From Athripsodes cinereus (lineage: Eukaryota; Arthropoda; Insecta; Trichoptera; Leptoceridae): 64,000 nt of DNA. Below are positions 10,708 to 20,725 of the stretch, one piece after another (the stretch's first letter is position 1; every line of letters begins with the position of its first letter). The stretch is from assembly GCA_947579605.1 (NCBI GenBank), contig OX388316.1:11845290-11909289 (forward strand), in the 5' to 3' direction. Below the pieces are notes generated by a model. That model searched no databases. It saw only the letters and a program-made list of their open reading frames with translations, and was not told the origin of the DNA. Made by a program: the position numbers and the translations under genes.

Positions 10708-10955
10708 AATACAGTGGCAAGGTTAAAATGGTCATGGGCAGAGCGTGTTGCTAGACTCAATGATCAAAGATGGACAAAAAGTGTAGTGAAGTGGAGACTT
10801 CGTGAAGATAAAAGGAGTAGAGGAAGACCTCCCACACGATGAGGTCTTCCTCTACTCCTTTTATCTTCAGAGATACCTGGAGATATATGGGGGAGGCTTA
10901 TGTTCAGCAGTGGACAGAGATAGCTGCATAAGGAAGTAAGTAAGTAAATACAGTG
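10708..10955 (+). mobile_element. 5'-truncated LINE with 9-bp TSD and internal fold-back
   Basis: The insertion (10717-10946, 230 bp) is bounded by the 9-mer AATACAGTG at 10708-10716 and 10947-10955. The frame starts ARLKWSWAERVARLNDQRWT and continues through RGRPPTR to a stop. After an inverted segment, RDTWRYMGEAYVQQWTEIAA-stop resumes the same protein. These are the KWxWAGHVAR and GRPxxRW segments and the xxWxxxEEAxxQQW end of LINE ORF2 C-termini; the remnant at 37020-37260 is a relative. A GTAA-repeat tail precedes the right duplication. The clean duplication shows one complete, truncated retrotransposition event. Confidence 0.82.
10803..10869. repeat. Perfect 29-bp inverted repeat within the LINE
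   Basis: 10803-10831 (TGAAGATAAAAGGAGTAGAG..) and 10841-10869 are exact reverse complements separated by the 9-nt loop CCACACGAT. The left arm is the normal LINE coding sequence (EDKRSRGRP). The right arm replaces the coding sequence that should follow GRPPTR. Confidence 0.95.
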
Positions 10956-11584
10956 ATTCTAATTTTACGATTTTATCAAACAGATACGTAATAAATCAGT
11001 TTCAAATGAGTTCAATGCCTTGTTCAATAAAAATTGAAGTATAATATTTCGTCATCAGATTATACCTAGCCCTGATCTTGAATTAATAAAAGCACACATA
11101 AAAATATTAAAGAGGCAGTATAAATGTGTTTTAATACATATTATTAATATGCATTATAATTTTTATAAGAACTGTTTTACAATGAGTAGGTGGACGAAAA
11201 TTTATGACTTATGTCTTTGGCGTATCATTTTAATATCTCCGCATATTTTTATTATTATAATATAAAATATGATATACCTACTATTCGACATCATGTTTAC
11301 ATTTTGACACACATATATATTATTTGTAGATACACGCTTTTATTTGGTTATGAAAATGTTTTAACCGTCTCTCTTATTACATATGTACCTACATACCAAA
11401 GGAACAATAAAATATCAACTGGTAGTATAAAATACATCAATGTAAAATTGTCAAGATTACAAATTAATTTGATAGATAACCGATATTTTGAATGCATCAT
11501 TTCTTATAGTAGCTGAGTAATATACCTACTCCGCATTCTCGATGAAAGCATATTTTTAAAACAGATGGTGAAATTTATTTATAC
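10956..11584. other. No recognised feature
   Basis: AT-rich. The 101-codon frame at 11211-11516 is dominated by Y, I, N and S and looks like chance. Confidence 0.5.
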
Positions 11585-11810
11585 TGTATGACCATCGAAG
11601 CATATCCCACAAGTGGAGTAGCAAGTAAACCAGCCGCATGTAATAAAACATGCAAACTGTTCTCTCCGTGCCAGCAAAAAAATAAGACATCCAGCATGAA
11701 TGGTTAACCTCATCGATGAATCCAATATGTTTTTTTTTCTATCATGTCCTTTTTACAGTAAATTCAAAAACTTGTAGAAAAGAGTTAGATACCTATGTAT
11801 TGTTTGCCGG
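11585..11810 (+). repeat. Family A repeat, near full length
   Basis: The blocks in order are GCATATCCCACAAGTGGAGTA, GCATGTAATAAAACATGCA, TTCTCTCCGTGCCAG, AATAAGACATCCAGCATGAA, CCTCATCGATGAAT, GTCCTTTTTACAG, AAAAACTTGTAGAAAAGAGT and GCCGGGTGCTCTGCAG. This is one of the better copies for defining the 3' block GCCGGGTGCTCT. Confidence 0.75.
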
Positions 11811-13509
11811 GTGCTCTGCAGCTCAAAACTTATTTCGTTGTAGGTTTATAATTTTACTAAATTTTCATCAATTATTTAATTAAATTTTATTTCAAGAACA
11901 AAAGATTCACATTTGTGCTAAAAATAAGGACATCTAACCTAGTTATTAAGAGAAAACAGTCTTTGAAGTTAAACATAAAGAAAGTTGATAAACAATAATT
12001 ATCATTACGAACTGTCACGGCACATTTCATCGGCAGAATATTATTCTATTTTTTATTGTTTATTTATTTATTTTCTCAACACATTATTATTGAAGTGACG
12101 ACATGAGGTAATTAGTACGACAATTAGACATTAGTGAGTGGCGTAAAGTTATTACAATTGCTATGATGATATTATTGTGTCTAAAGACGACTCAATATAC
12201 ATATATACCCATGTGATGTGTTAAATGTTATTTTGTATTGTTTTATTTTTAGATTAGTGCCATCTGCATAAACAAAGTATTCTCTCTCACTCTGTAAAGA
12301 CCGACTCTGTACATTATGATAATTACCCCTCTTTATGCCCGGGTACCTCCGTACCTACTAGTAAATATTTATACCCAATGCCTATTTTGAAATTGCGAAT
12401 AGATGTACCATTGAAAAGATCATATTTTCAGACATCTCGTTTGAAGAACCATGCTCACACCGTGTAACACTGTTGAAAATTTAATTGAAAGAAGTGAGAA
12501 AGGCATTCCAACGCTAACGAATTGGCTTTAGGCTGGCCTATTTTTTTTTATTTTCTCCCAATTAGATTTTACACAATGCTGCATTGTGTAAAAATGGTTC
12601 TGCAGTAGATATGTCCGATTGTTGTTTATCTGCACATTGTAGCTAAATAAAGAAAATTGTAAATAATATCATATTTTATTTGAAAATGTGTTTTTTTACA
12701 ATATATTGTTTTTTTGAAATAAATTTTAGAAGCGTCAGGAATATCAAGAGAAGAGATAATGTAGGTACATAAGTACCTACTCCGTAATTGCTGGGAATCT
12801 AGAAAACGTGTTTCTACCCGTTGAAAGGCGAAATAATCAAAAGTCGTTTATCAAGTACCTACTTTTAGAAAAGCAATGCTATATTCGGAAATACACACAC
12901 TTATTGAGAGCACATACAATATTTTTATTATTTAAGTATAACCCCACTCAGTTCCCCTAGGAACACAGCTATGCAGAGGGATGTTATTGTAAGAAGCTTC
13001 ACTTAATACATTAGGTAACTTTACTTACTTACTTAACTTAATCTGAACAAATAATAATAATGTTGTTTTCTTTTCAAACTGCATATGTGATGTGGGCTTT
13101 ATAATAAAATACACGGATGTTTCCTGATTGAGATGCTAGGGCTTGCCATGTTTTTGTTCAAAAATTTAATAATACCCATTTTCTACGTAAGAATTTTTAC
13201 GTTAGAAGAAAGCCCATCGATGTTGAACTATTAGTAAGTTCAAAATATACATAACAAAAGTTCTATTTGTCGATTGTGTGACAAAAAAGGTGGACTAAGG
13301 GCAGGTTTATTCTATTAAAAGTTTAATGTTTGTCTCATTCTTTCTCAGAATTGATAAATGAAAAAAGGGATTATGTACATTGGTTCTTTAGGTTGTCTGG
13401 CTCCGCAATTGTTTATCACTAATAATTTTGAATGAAAGATATTTATGATAAATAAATACAGTACATAAACAGTATATTTATGAATTATCGTGCGAAAGCG
13501 AAAAAACTT
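11811..13509. other. No recognised feature
   Basis: AT-rich DNA with T-runs (12541-12555, 12690-12715). No frames or element ends were recognised. Confidence 0.5.
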
Positions 13510-13640
13510 TATTCAATAAAAATTTAGCTTTAGGTACAGTAAAGACACAAAAAAAACGTCAATGATATATGATTAGTTTTTTTTTCGTTTTACTTATTCT
13601 TTCTTTACTGTACCTACATAAATTACAAAATTTTATTAAA
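13510..13640. repeat. Imperfect inverted repeat, MITE-like
   Basis: The perfect core TAGGTACAGTAAAGA at 13531-13545 is mirrored by TCTTTACTGTACCTA at 13602-13616. Weaker pairing extends outwards through AATAAAAATTTAG and its mirror to about 13510 and 13640. No duplication is clear. Confidence 0.55.
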
Positions 13641-14484
13641 AAAAATATTCATATTAAATTCATTCAATATACAAAACGCAAGTCTATCACAAAGACGTAA
13701 TTTTTTCAACCAACCCAAAAATTCACATTTGAAATTATAAAGTTTCTTGTGAAAATCTTATCTTTTCTAGTTTATGAATACCCCTAATTCTTGTGGAAGA
13801 TTTTAACAGTAGGATAAGTTAGGAATTTAAATGCATTATGCAGGTAGTAGTAAAAGTTTTGTTATTTCTTACTACGTATGCACGAAGCATACACCCCTCT
13901 TTGAGCATAAAGTAAAGAAGGTGGGTGTTAAATTTTAACGGTGTTAGTGATTCTTGTTAATGTTTCGTAATAGAAATTTCATTGTTTTGGTTTACAGTGC
14001 CATTAATTCTATCGAACTGATAACTATTGCCTGAATGCCTTTAAAATATATTAAGAAGTCCGTAAGAATGTTTACCTAGGTACCTACTATTGCCAGTATT
14101 GTATACTCAGTATAAGACAAAAACAGGGCTTTACCAGAAGTTTTCAGCCTTGAAAGTAATAAAAATATGATAAAATTACGCGCAGTTAACAATCCAATCA
14201 TTTTTAATATCGCGCGCAATCACACACCATCTGTGAGAGCGAATTCTATCGGCTACGTAATGCGACGCCCTTGAATCAACACTTGCAAACGAATCGTGCT
14301 AGATTATTTTTTGTTAGAGTGCTCACATTATTTCTTCCGATGCTTATATGTTTTTGTTCGCTCATGAAACTCAGTACCTACGCAGCTTTCGACCAATACA
14401 ATATATGGTAACGTTTTACATGATACCTACACTAGTTAAAATGCATGCAATATTGCGGGAATAAGGAAAGAACAAAATCCCAGT
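13641..14484. other. No recognised gene; small CpG-bearing patch
   Basis: 14175-14300 is less AT-rich and holds several CG dinucleotides (CGCGCGCAATC, GGCTACGTAATGCGACG). No frame, TATA or splice pattern was convincing. Confidence 0.45.
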
Positions 14485-14520
14485 TTTTTGCAGTAGGTAT
14501 TTCGTAGATCACAGGATTAA
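14485..14520 (-). repeat. Family A repeat, right part of a copy split by piggyBac
   Basis: GCAGTAGGTATTTCGTAGATC followed by ACAGGATTAA corresponds to the minus reading of family A (GGCAGGTATTCGTAAAATAT..TTAA). The rest of the copy resumes at 15595 beyond the piggyBac element. Confidence 0.6.
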
Positions 14521-14530
14521 CCCTCCAATT

Positions 14531-14555
14531 CCCAACGTCACCTACGGGTGCTGCG
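14531..14555. promoter_or_regulatory. Subterminal palindromic motif, left copy (piggyBac-like)
   Basis: CCCAACGTCACCTACGGGTG immediately inside the left terminus. CACC and GGTG form a short palindrome. A role in transposase binding is inferred from position only. Confidence 0.4.
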
Positions 14556-14882
14556 TTTTCAAAAAAATATTAAAAATATGTGGAGTTTTATTATTATTTT
14601 TATTTTAGTATTATATTTTTGTACGATGGTATTGCAATCCAAATGTGCATAATTTTTTACGGCTGGCAACACTAAACTTGCATATTTTGTCATTTTTTGT
14701 CAGCTCTTGGCGGGAATAGTGGTGTTATTGTTACGTTCCGAAATAAGCATCAATAAAAAATGTCTAAATAGTAATTTTTGTGAAATATTTTTTCTTTAAC
14801 AGATTTATAAAGGATCAATTTAGTATTTACACAAATTTGCAATCATTATTTCATTTAAATATTCGATTTATAGCTATTTAAA

Positions 14883-14910
14883 AAAGCAATGTCACCTCCA
14901 GGTGACATTG
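14883..14910. promoter_or_regulatory. Internal palindrome of the piggyBac-like element
   Basis: AATGTCACCT at 14887-14896 and AGGTGACATT at 14899-14908 are exact reverse complements around CC. The minus reading GCCCAATGTCACCTGG matches the motif at 15440. Confidence 0.6.
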
Positions 14911-15038
14911 GGCAAGACAGGTACATTATTGAACAAATTTAAGAACCATTTATTTGAATTGTATTAATTCATGCTTTTTGTTAATTTTATTACGCCTTGT
15001 GCCCAAAAATGGTTCTTTTGGTGAGCTGAAAATGTATT

Positions 15039-15245
15039 TTGAATACTTTCTCAAATAACTTTGTTTCTGTAACTTCAAGCCACATATCAATAGATGAATC
15101 AATGGTACTATATTATGGGCATCATGGGAGTAAGCAGCACACAAAGGGAAACCTTTTAGATTTGGTTACAAGATATGGGCAGCGCCTACTCGTTTCGGGT
15201 ATCTCGTCAATTTTGAGCCTTATCCCTGTAAAATGTATGTAATAT
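15039..15245 (+). pseudogene. piggyBac transposase fragment (first catalytic Asp region)
   Basis: The 67-codon open frame contains SSHISIDESMVLYYGHHGSKQ, matching the conserved SIDExM(V/L)xxxGRxxxKQ block of the DDE_Tnp_1_7 catalytic core. Its Asp (codon 15094-15096) is equivalent to the first Asp of the DDD triad. After a one-base frameshift near 15143 the other frame continues GKPFRFGYKIWAAP and TRFGYLVNFEPYPCK, as in intact homologues. The second and third catalytic Asp regions, the N-terminal domain and the Cys-rich tail are deleted, so no active enzyme is encoded. It lies mid-element, in the same orientation as listed. Confidence 0.85.
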
Positions 15246-15439
15246 CAAACACATCTATGTGTAAAAAATCGTTTTCATATAACATAAATTATAATATTAA
15301 CATAAATTTATGTGGTGTAATACATAATAACTATAAATAAATATTTTCAAAATGTTTCGTGATTACTACATAGTCAGTGCTAATAAAATCAAACAAATAT
15401 ATGTTTGTTTATGTTTTTGTTTAATTTGGTACCTACAGT

Positions 15440-15463
15440 GCCCAATGTCACCCTCAGGTGCCA
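15440..15463. promoter_or_regulatory. Subterminal palindromic motif, right copy (piggyBac-like)
   Basis: GCCCAATGTCACCCTCAGGTG lies about 130 bp inside the right terminus and is shared with the left and internal copies. Function is unproven. Confidence 0.4.
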
Positions 15464-15594
15464 CCTCCCCCATAAAAAAACTACAAAAAATTATCATTAT
15501 TTGTCGATCGTCCATTACTTTGGACTCCATATAGACCCCGTATACAAAATTTCATATGAATATTATGATTAGGTAAGGCATGGGAATTGGAGGG

Positions 15595-15755
15595 TTAAGA
15601 CATTAAATATCTTCAATTTAGCAGTGATGACTTGTGCTACCTATCCTGAATGGCTTATTTTCAGGAAATATTCTGCGAGCTTATTACATGCAGTTAGTCC
15701 AATGATTTTCGCACTTGTGGGAGAAGACATGAATGTATGAACAGGTAAATAGAAC
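15595..15755 (-). repeat. Family A repeat, left part of the copy split by piggyBac
   Basis: Minus-orientation blocks AGACATTAAATATCTTCAAT, GTGCTACCTATCCTGAATGG, TTATTACATGCAGTTAGTCC and CGCACTTGTGGGAGA continue the copy interrupted after 14520. This shows the piggyBac-like element inserted later than family A. Confidence 0.75.
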
Positions 15756-16513
15756 TTATTTTATTACACCTAAATCGTCAAATAATTTGAAATATAGAAC
15801 AAGTATTTTAAGGTCAATAACATCTGTGTTGTTATAGTTCGTTTCGTAAAATAAATAGGCACAACAATGTTCTAAAGTTTAATCGCAAAATAAAATATAT
15901 ATAAAATATGCTTTGTATGCCAAGCATTTTATTATTCATACAAAACTAATCGGTCAAATCAATTTTTATATCCTTGTCTTCCCATTACTTATATATTTAA
16001 TCAGATTCTTCCATATGAATTAAACAGATTTTACAGTCTATAAAACGGTCCAATGTTTTCATTTTAGTATCACTTAAAAAACACCTATAATTTGGACCAA
16101 CGGACAGTGGTGTGCATAAATACCAAAACAACAGAAAGAGTGGCAGTTTGTGGACTAGATGCATGTAGCTGAATGCCAACCCCAATGTGCCACAAAATTA
16201 ATTCAATCCGATGGGTAGTAAACTTCGACGGTACCATAATTAAAGTTCTGTTGCGTTATATTAAAGAAAAACACTCGTTTTTCGTTTTATAATACCTTCA
16301 ACTGTTAACAGAAATAAGGGTGGTCTATCCAATTCTACAAAAATAGTTTCAGTTGAGAGATCCTATATCCAAACCCTTCTACTGATCTACTTCAATTTCA
16401 TAACACCAACTTTTACTTAGTTTGAAACTAAAGATATATTTGGGATCATGATAAATTCAGATTATTTTTAAAGAATATAATAGGTACTAACTAGATACTT
16501 AAATAACATAGCA
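15756..16513. other. No recognised feature
   Basis: AT-rich. No element ends and no frame above chance were seen. Confidence 0.5.
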
Positions 16514-16725
16514 TAACATGTAAAATTCACACACATCGAGCTAGTCCCAAAGTAAGATATGGATCTTGTATTTCGTGTACTAACGCGACGATACACACAT
16601 AAACAATACACTGAACACAATGCATGTAACACCCAGACCCAGGAAATTTTTGAAAAAGGTCATTCTTTAATAAAATTTGCCCTGACCGGGAATCGAACTC
16701 AGGACCTCGTGACTCAAAGGCAACT
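16514..16725 (-). mobile_element. tRNA-derived SINE, minus orientation
   Basis: On the minus strand a tRNA-like head carries GAGTTCGATTCCC (B box, about 16691-16703). A body follows with TTTTTCAAAAATTTCCTGG, GGTCTGGGTGTTACATGC and TTGGGACTAGCTCGATGTG. The order head, unrelated body, 3' end is that of a lepidopteran-type SINE. The A box is eroded. It depends on LINE enzymes for mobility and encodes nothing. Confidence 0.65.
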
Positions 16726-16749
16726 TGTAAAAATTAATTCAATAATTTT

Positions 16750-16910
16750 CATACCATCACATCAGAGTAACCAGCAGACAAACTGCAAATAAAAAACATG
16801 TAAAATCGTCTAATCAATCTCTTCGTTCTAATCAAAATAAAGGCGTTCAGGATGGGTAGCATTTCTCATCGCTTACCTAATTGAAAATGTTGAATTATAA
16901 TAGCTAGGTA
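16750..16910 (+). repeat. Family A repeat, decayed
   Basis: Blocks: ATACCATCACATCAGAGTAA, CCAGCAGACAAACTGCA, GCGTTCAGGATGGGTAGCAT, TCTCATCGCTTACC. It abuts the SINE at 16514-16725. Confidence 0.6.
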
Positions 16911-18265
16911 TTGAGTGGGAGTCTTACTTAGAAATAATAAAAAGATTTATATTTTTCTTAATAGTTCTCTACTTCCTTATTGTGATTATTAAAATTATTA
17001 TTGTACGCCAATGATGGGTGCTGCTAGAACGTTCGTGAGATGTCATCAAAATGATGTTTTATTAAAATTATTCTATTCTTAATTGAGATACTATTTCTTC
17101 TTCTTTATTATTATTATTATCAACAATAACATTCTGTAGCGGCAACACTCTTAAATTGATATGTTTTAATTTACGACTCTTTCTTTAATAGGTAGGTATG
17201 TCTTAAAAATTGTTATTATTATTATTATTTTAAGAATCATTTAAAAATTGACTGCTAATGAGATGGTGAATAGATGCGAAAAACATATTAGTAACAGTGA
17301 TTTGTTGAATTTGAATTAATCGGTTTTTTTTTCGAAATATTATGCACTAAAAAACATATTGAAAAATTGCATCTTTTTGTGTAAATTTTTCAATTCATAC
17401 TTAAATTTTGTTGGTATGATGCAGAATGTTAGCAATTTGGCAGCAAAAATATTCAATTTTCATCAAAAGATTTAGAAACAAAGTGTTAAATTACATAAAA
17501 AATATTTATCATAAACTAGCTAAATTGGGTACATATAATTATGTTCACTTGTAATACTGTTAGGTATATACTATGTAGCGATGCATTTGTTGTATGTAAC
17601 AATGTTCATATATTAGTTGGCAAAAATACTCCCTGGCTCCTGCACGTGTACCTTTGTTTTTATTTTCGCCCCGTTCTCGAATGGCTAAATCAACACTAAG
17701 TTATAGTGGATAATTGTAGTGAAAACACTGATATGCATATAAAACGAGATATGTATCATCTATTTCAATTGGTTCAAAATCAATTACTGGCACAAAATTC
17801 TTTGAAAGCTTGGTATATCCAAGTGTCCTTAGTGAGTCACTGCGATTTTTTTCATTCAATAATAACAGTGATTATGACTTTTTCCAGCTATCGCCTATCA
17901 ATCTGATGCCATCTATGAAGGTATAATTATATCATTTTCGTTATTGCAAAAAGTGATTATTTTATAATTTACAGTTTTGTGAATTTCGTGTACAATCATA
18001 AATTACGCCTTTTTAAATAATATGCCATTCAATTTGTTAATTATTTATTCGCTGCCGGTATAAAAAATAATTACTTAGTGGAATGCCGGGGGAGGCGCAT
18101 ATGGAGCACATCATGTTGCCTCAGGTTAATAAACCTACATACGAAGTAAACATTTTTGATACACTAGTTAATTTTTTAACAGTATATTTGAAGTAGGAAT
18201 TTTGAACTTTATTTTGGCCTTATATACCTACCCTTTGTAACATTATTTTCAAACGCATACGTATG
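16911..18265. other. No recognised gene; TTA microsatellites
   Basis: Short (TTA)n runs at about 17103-17125 and 17212-17230. A GC-richer patch at 18060-18125 (GAATGCCGGGGGAGGCGCAT) has no frame. Confidence 0.5.
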
Positions 18266-18528
18266 TACACTGAGAAAAATACTAACGAAATTTCACAACG
18301 AATCATTGGTACGTACTATCAGCTTAGGACCAGAGATCGTACAAACGATTCATTAGTACGAATCTATAATATTAACTCCTCGCAAACAAGTTGTTGGTAA
18401 ATTTACCAATGATTTGTTTGCGAAGAGTTAATATTATAGATTTGTACCAATGAATCGTTTGTACGATCTCTGGTCCTAATCTGATAGTACCGTACCAATG
18501 ATTCGTTTTGAGTATTTTTCTCAGTGTA
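18266..18528. mobile_element. Snap-back MITE with CACTG ends, copy 1
   Basis: 18268-18526 begins CACTGAGAAAAATACT and ends with the mirror GTATTTTTCTCAGTG. The two halves are reverse complements over nearly the whole length (about 125-bp arms, TAAATTTA-like loop near 18395). It is flanked by TA on each side. It has no coding capacity. A second copy lies at 42454-42686. CACTG ends and 2-bp duplications suggest CACTA/EnSpm-type, although Tc1/mariner-type is possible from TA alone. Confidence 0.85.
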
Positions 18529-19224
18529 CCTGTAGGTATATTATGTTCTATTTGAGCTTGCGAGATCCAGATTCAAAGGAAATGTTGAAGTTAACTACAA
18601 AAACAAGACTTTTTTCAAACTGCACTTAAGTAGGTATTCTAAAAGCTCAGAAGTTATTATATTAACATAACTTCGATCACAAGTTGTAAAAATGTGGTTG
18701 TACAATCACTACAAATAAGAAACACCAATGTTTTCATATTCAATTGTATCCAAAAGCATATTAACGAAAAATGACGAATTGTGGTGATACAAAACATAAA
18801 TCAATAAAAACATTTAACAAATCACAAAAATCAATTAAACTTATCTACCCGTTTAATCGTTTTTGAAAGAAAATTTACTGCTTACTTAAATCTCCCAGCT
18901 GATGGCATCGCTAATTTCATCTGCACACAAACACCGTAGTAAGAAACGGTAAAATATTTAGCCATTTTCTGCTTATTAAAATTCCATTATCGAATTTCGA
19001 TTAGACTGTGTGTTGTCACACCTTTTTATATGACAGCCATATTATAAAAGTCGTTATTAAACATGAAACGGATATTAAACAGCTATCCGATATTCGAACA
19101 AAGTTAAGCGTTCGGCCGGATATCAAATGGTCAACATAATTATACTAGAAAGATTTTGAATTTAGGTATCATGAAACGACTTTGTTTTGATTTTAAGACA
19201 TAAAAATTTCAATCTCTGGAATAG
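18529..19224. other. No recognised feature
   Basis: AT-rich. No frames or inverted ends were found. Confidence 0.5.
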
Positions 19225-19300
19225 ACTAAGCCTTTTACTCTTTCCTGTAAGTTATGGTGTCCTGTACAAGGCAAGTATTGTATTTGTAATACATAAAGTG
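19225..19300 (-). repeat. Family A repeat, 3' fragment, minus orientation
   Basis: CTTTTACTCTTTCCTGTAAG, then GGTGTCCTGTACAAGGCAAG and TATTTGTAAT, are the mirror of the family A 3' blocks. Confidence 0.5.
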
Positions 19301-20014
19301 TAATATCGATCTGTTTGTTAACTACACGTTATTATTTCATTAACTGTGTCACATGTGGAAGATGGCGTGATGGTGTAGATAAATAATCAAAATTTCATGA
19401 AAACTCATTCAGTCATTGAGGAAGGCATTTACCTACAAAAGTACAAGTGACAACTTTCGGTTGTCACATTTACCAATTTTCTCTACAGTGGCTATCCGGT
19501 TTAGGATCTACGTAACTGGATATTCGTTATCTATTATCCGGTAAAATCAATATCCATTTCACCACTAGTTGTTACGTTCACCACGAAACGGTATCAGAGA
19601 CAACGGCGACCGACGACGCCTAGAGGGAAGCCAACGAAAACAAATCTAATTTGATTATAATTAGATATAAATTTACACTTCCAATTAAGTAATAAAAACG
19701 AAAGATATCCGTTAATAATTAGTAGGTATCTATTATATTGAGATGCCAATATTATTATATGCACGCTATGTGAGACAATTATTTAGAAATACATTTATAA
19801 TCGAGTATTTTCTTCCAATTTCTTTGTAAGTAGAATATATTTATTATATGAAAAAGCAACACATATACCTACATATTATGTAGGTAGATAAAATAATTTG
19901 ATCAATAGGTAAGTTAACATAAAACAATGTTATAGGGGAGAGCTTATTTATTATCGAAATAAGTTTGGTTTTTACATACAATAAGAAGCTATAAAATTAA
20001 AACTTTCCAAATGT
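19301..20014. other. No recognised feature
   Basis: 19560-19640 is GC-richer and encodes a basic, uninformative stretch. The remainder is AT-rich. It probably includes the truncated 5' junction of the following LINE, which I could not place. Confidence 0.45.
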
Positions 20015-20725
20015 TTGTATTGTCATTTGAATGATGTAAACGAAAATATCAATTGTAATGTAAATGACGAATGTTTGGAGCAAGTAAGTGAGTATGTATA
20101 TTTGGGAAGTATGTTTACGAGGGATGGAAGATGCGATAGGGACATTGAAAGAAGGAAAGTGGCCGGTGCTAGAGTAAACGGTGCACTTCGACCCATTGTC
20201 AGCAATGACAATGTGTCGAACATGGCTAAAATGCTGGTGCACAATACCATTCTGGTACCGTCACTTACGTATGCAAGCGAGACATGGACGTGGTTGAAGA
20301 AGGACGAAAGTGGAATAAATGCAGTAGAGATGCGATCGTTGAGAAGAATGGTTGGTAAAACGCTGCGTGATAGAGTGAAGAATGAGGATATTAGAAGAAT
20401 GAGCGGATGCAAGAAGACTGTTGTGGACAGAATGCGTGTAAATAAATTGAGATGGTTTGGTCATGTGGAACGAATGAAAGAGGAAAGAATGACAAAGAGG
20501 ATATACTTATCTGAAAGAAAGGGTGTGAGGAAACGCGGGCGTCCGAGAACCACGTGGCTTGATCACGTGGATCAAATTCTCAAGGACGGCCGCGTGTTGA
20601 GTAAGAGGAACCGACGTGCGTGTATGAGGAACTGTATGAATGTGGAGGAAGCGAAGGAAGTGTGTAAAGAAAGATCTGTTTGGCGTTCCGTTCTCTCTGC
20701 CTACCCCACTTGGGACACGGCGTGA
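20015..20725 (+). CDS. LINE ORF2 C-terminal region (5'-truncated, open)
   Basis: This is a 236-codon open frame, the longest credible one here. The first listed codon is TTG, not a real start; the element is 5'-truncated. Residues 23-46 carry the LINE motif EQVSEYVYLGSMFTRDG. Residues 84-120 read LTYASETWTWLKKDES and INAVEMRSLRRMVG. Residues 150-180 read RWFGHVERM and RGRPRTTWLDHV. The end is SVWRSVLSAYPTWDTA-stop. These are thumb and C-terminal segments of non-LTR ORF2 proteins (RTE/jockey-like), downstream of the YADD palm motif, so neither catalytic polymerase nor endonuclease is present. It appears to be a relatively recent copy because no stop has formed. Relatives lie at 4405, 47652 and 48515. 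Confidence 0.85.
   Translation: MYCHLNDVNENINCNVNDECLEQVSEYVYLGSMFTRDGRCDRDIERRKVAGARVNGALRPIVSNDNVSNMAKMLVHNTILVPSLTYASETWTWLKKDESGINAVEMRSLRRMVGKTLRDRVKNEDIRRMSGCKKTVVDRMRVNKLRWFGHVERMKEERMTKRIYLSERKGVRKRGRPRTTWLDHVDQILKDGRVLSKRNRRACMRNCMNVEEAKEVCKERSVWRSVLSAYPTWDTA

Larger units (their letters stand above)
14517..15598 (+). mobile_element. piggyBac-like element with 14-bp TIRs and TTAA duplication
   Basis: TTAA (14517-14520), then CCCTCCAATTCCCA at 14521-14534. At the other end TGGGAATTGGAGGG at 15581-15594 precedes TTAA (15595-15598). TTAA targets and CCC..GGG ends define the piggyBac superfamily. At 1074 bp it is far shorter than an autonomous element (usually above 2 kb) and is an internally deleted, non-autonomous copy. 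A remnant of the transposase remains. Three near-identical motifs (consensus CCCAAYGTCACC..GGTG) lie at 14531, about 14883 and 15440. The element sits inside a family A copy that resumes on both sides. Confidence 0.92.

Noticed and set aside
11211..11516. 101-codon open frame on plus
   Set aside because: Composition (Y, I, N, S) is that of translated AT-rich DNA, with no domain and no homologous feature.
14175..14300. Possible CpG-rich promoter
   Set aside because: The patch is small, with no TATA, initiator or downstream frame, and adjoins repeats.
20023..20464. Open frames of 129 and 67 codons on the minus strand
   Set aside because: They lie opposite the LINE ORF at 20015-20725, which has clear motifs; they are antisense shadows.
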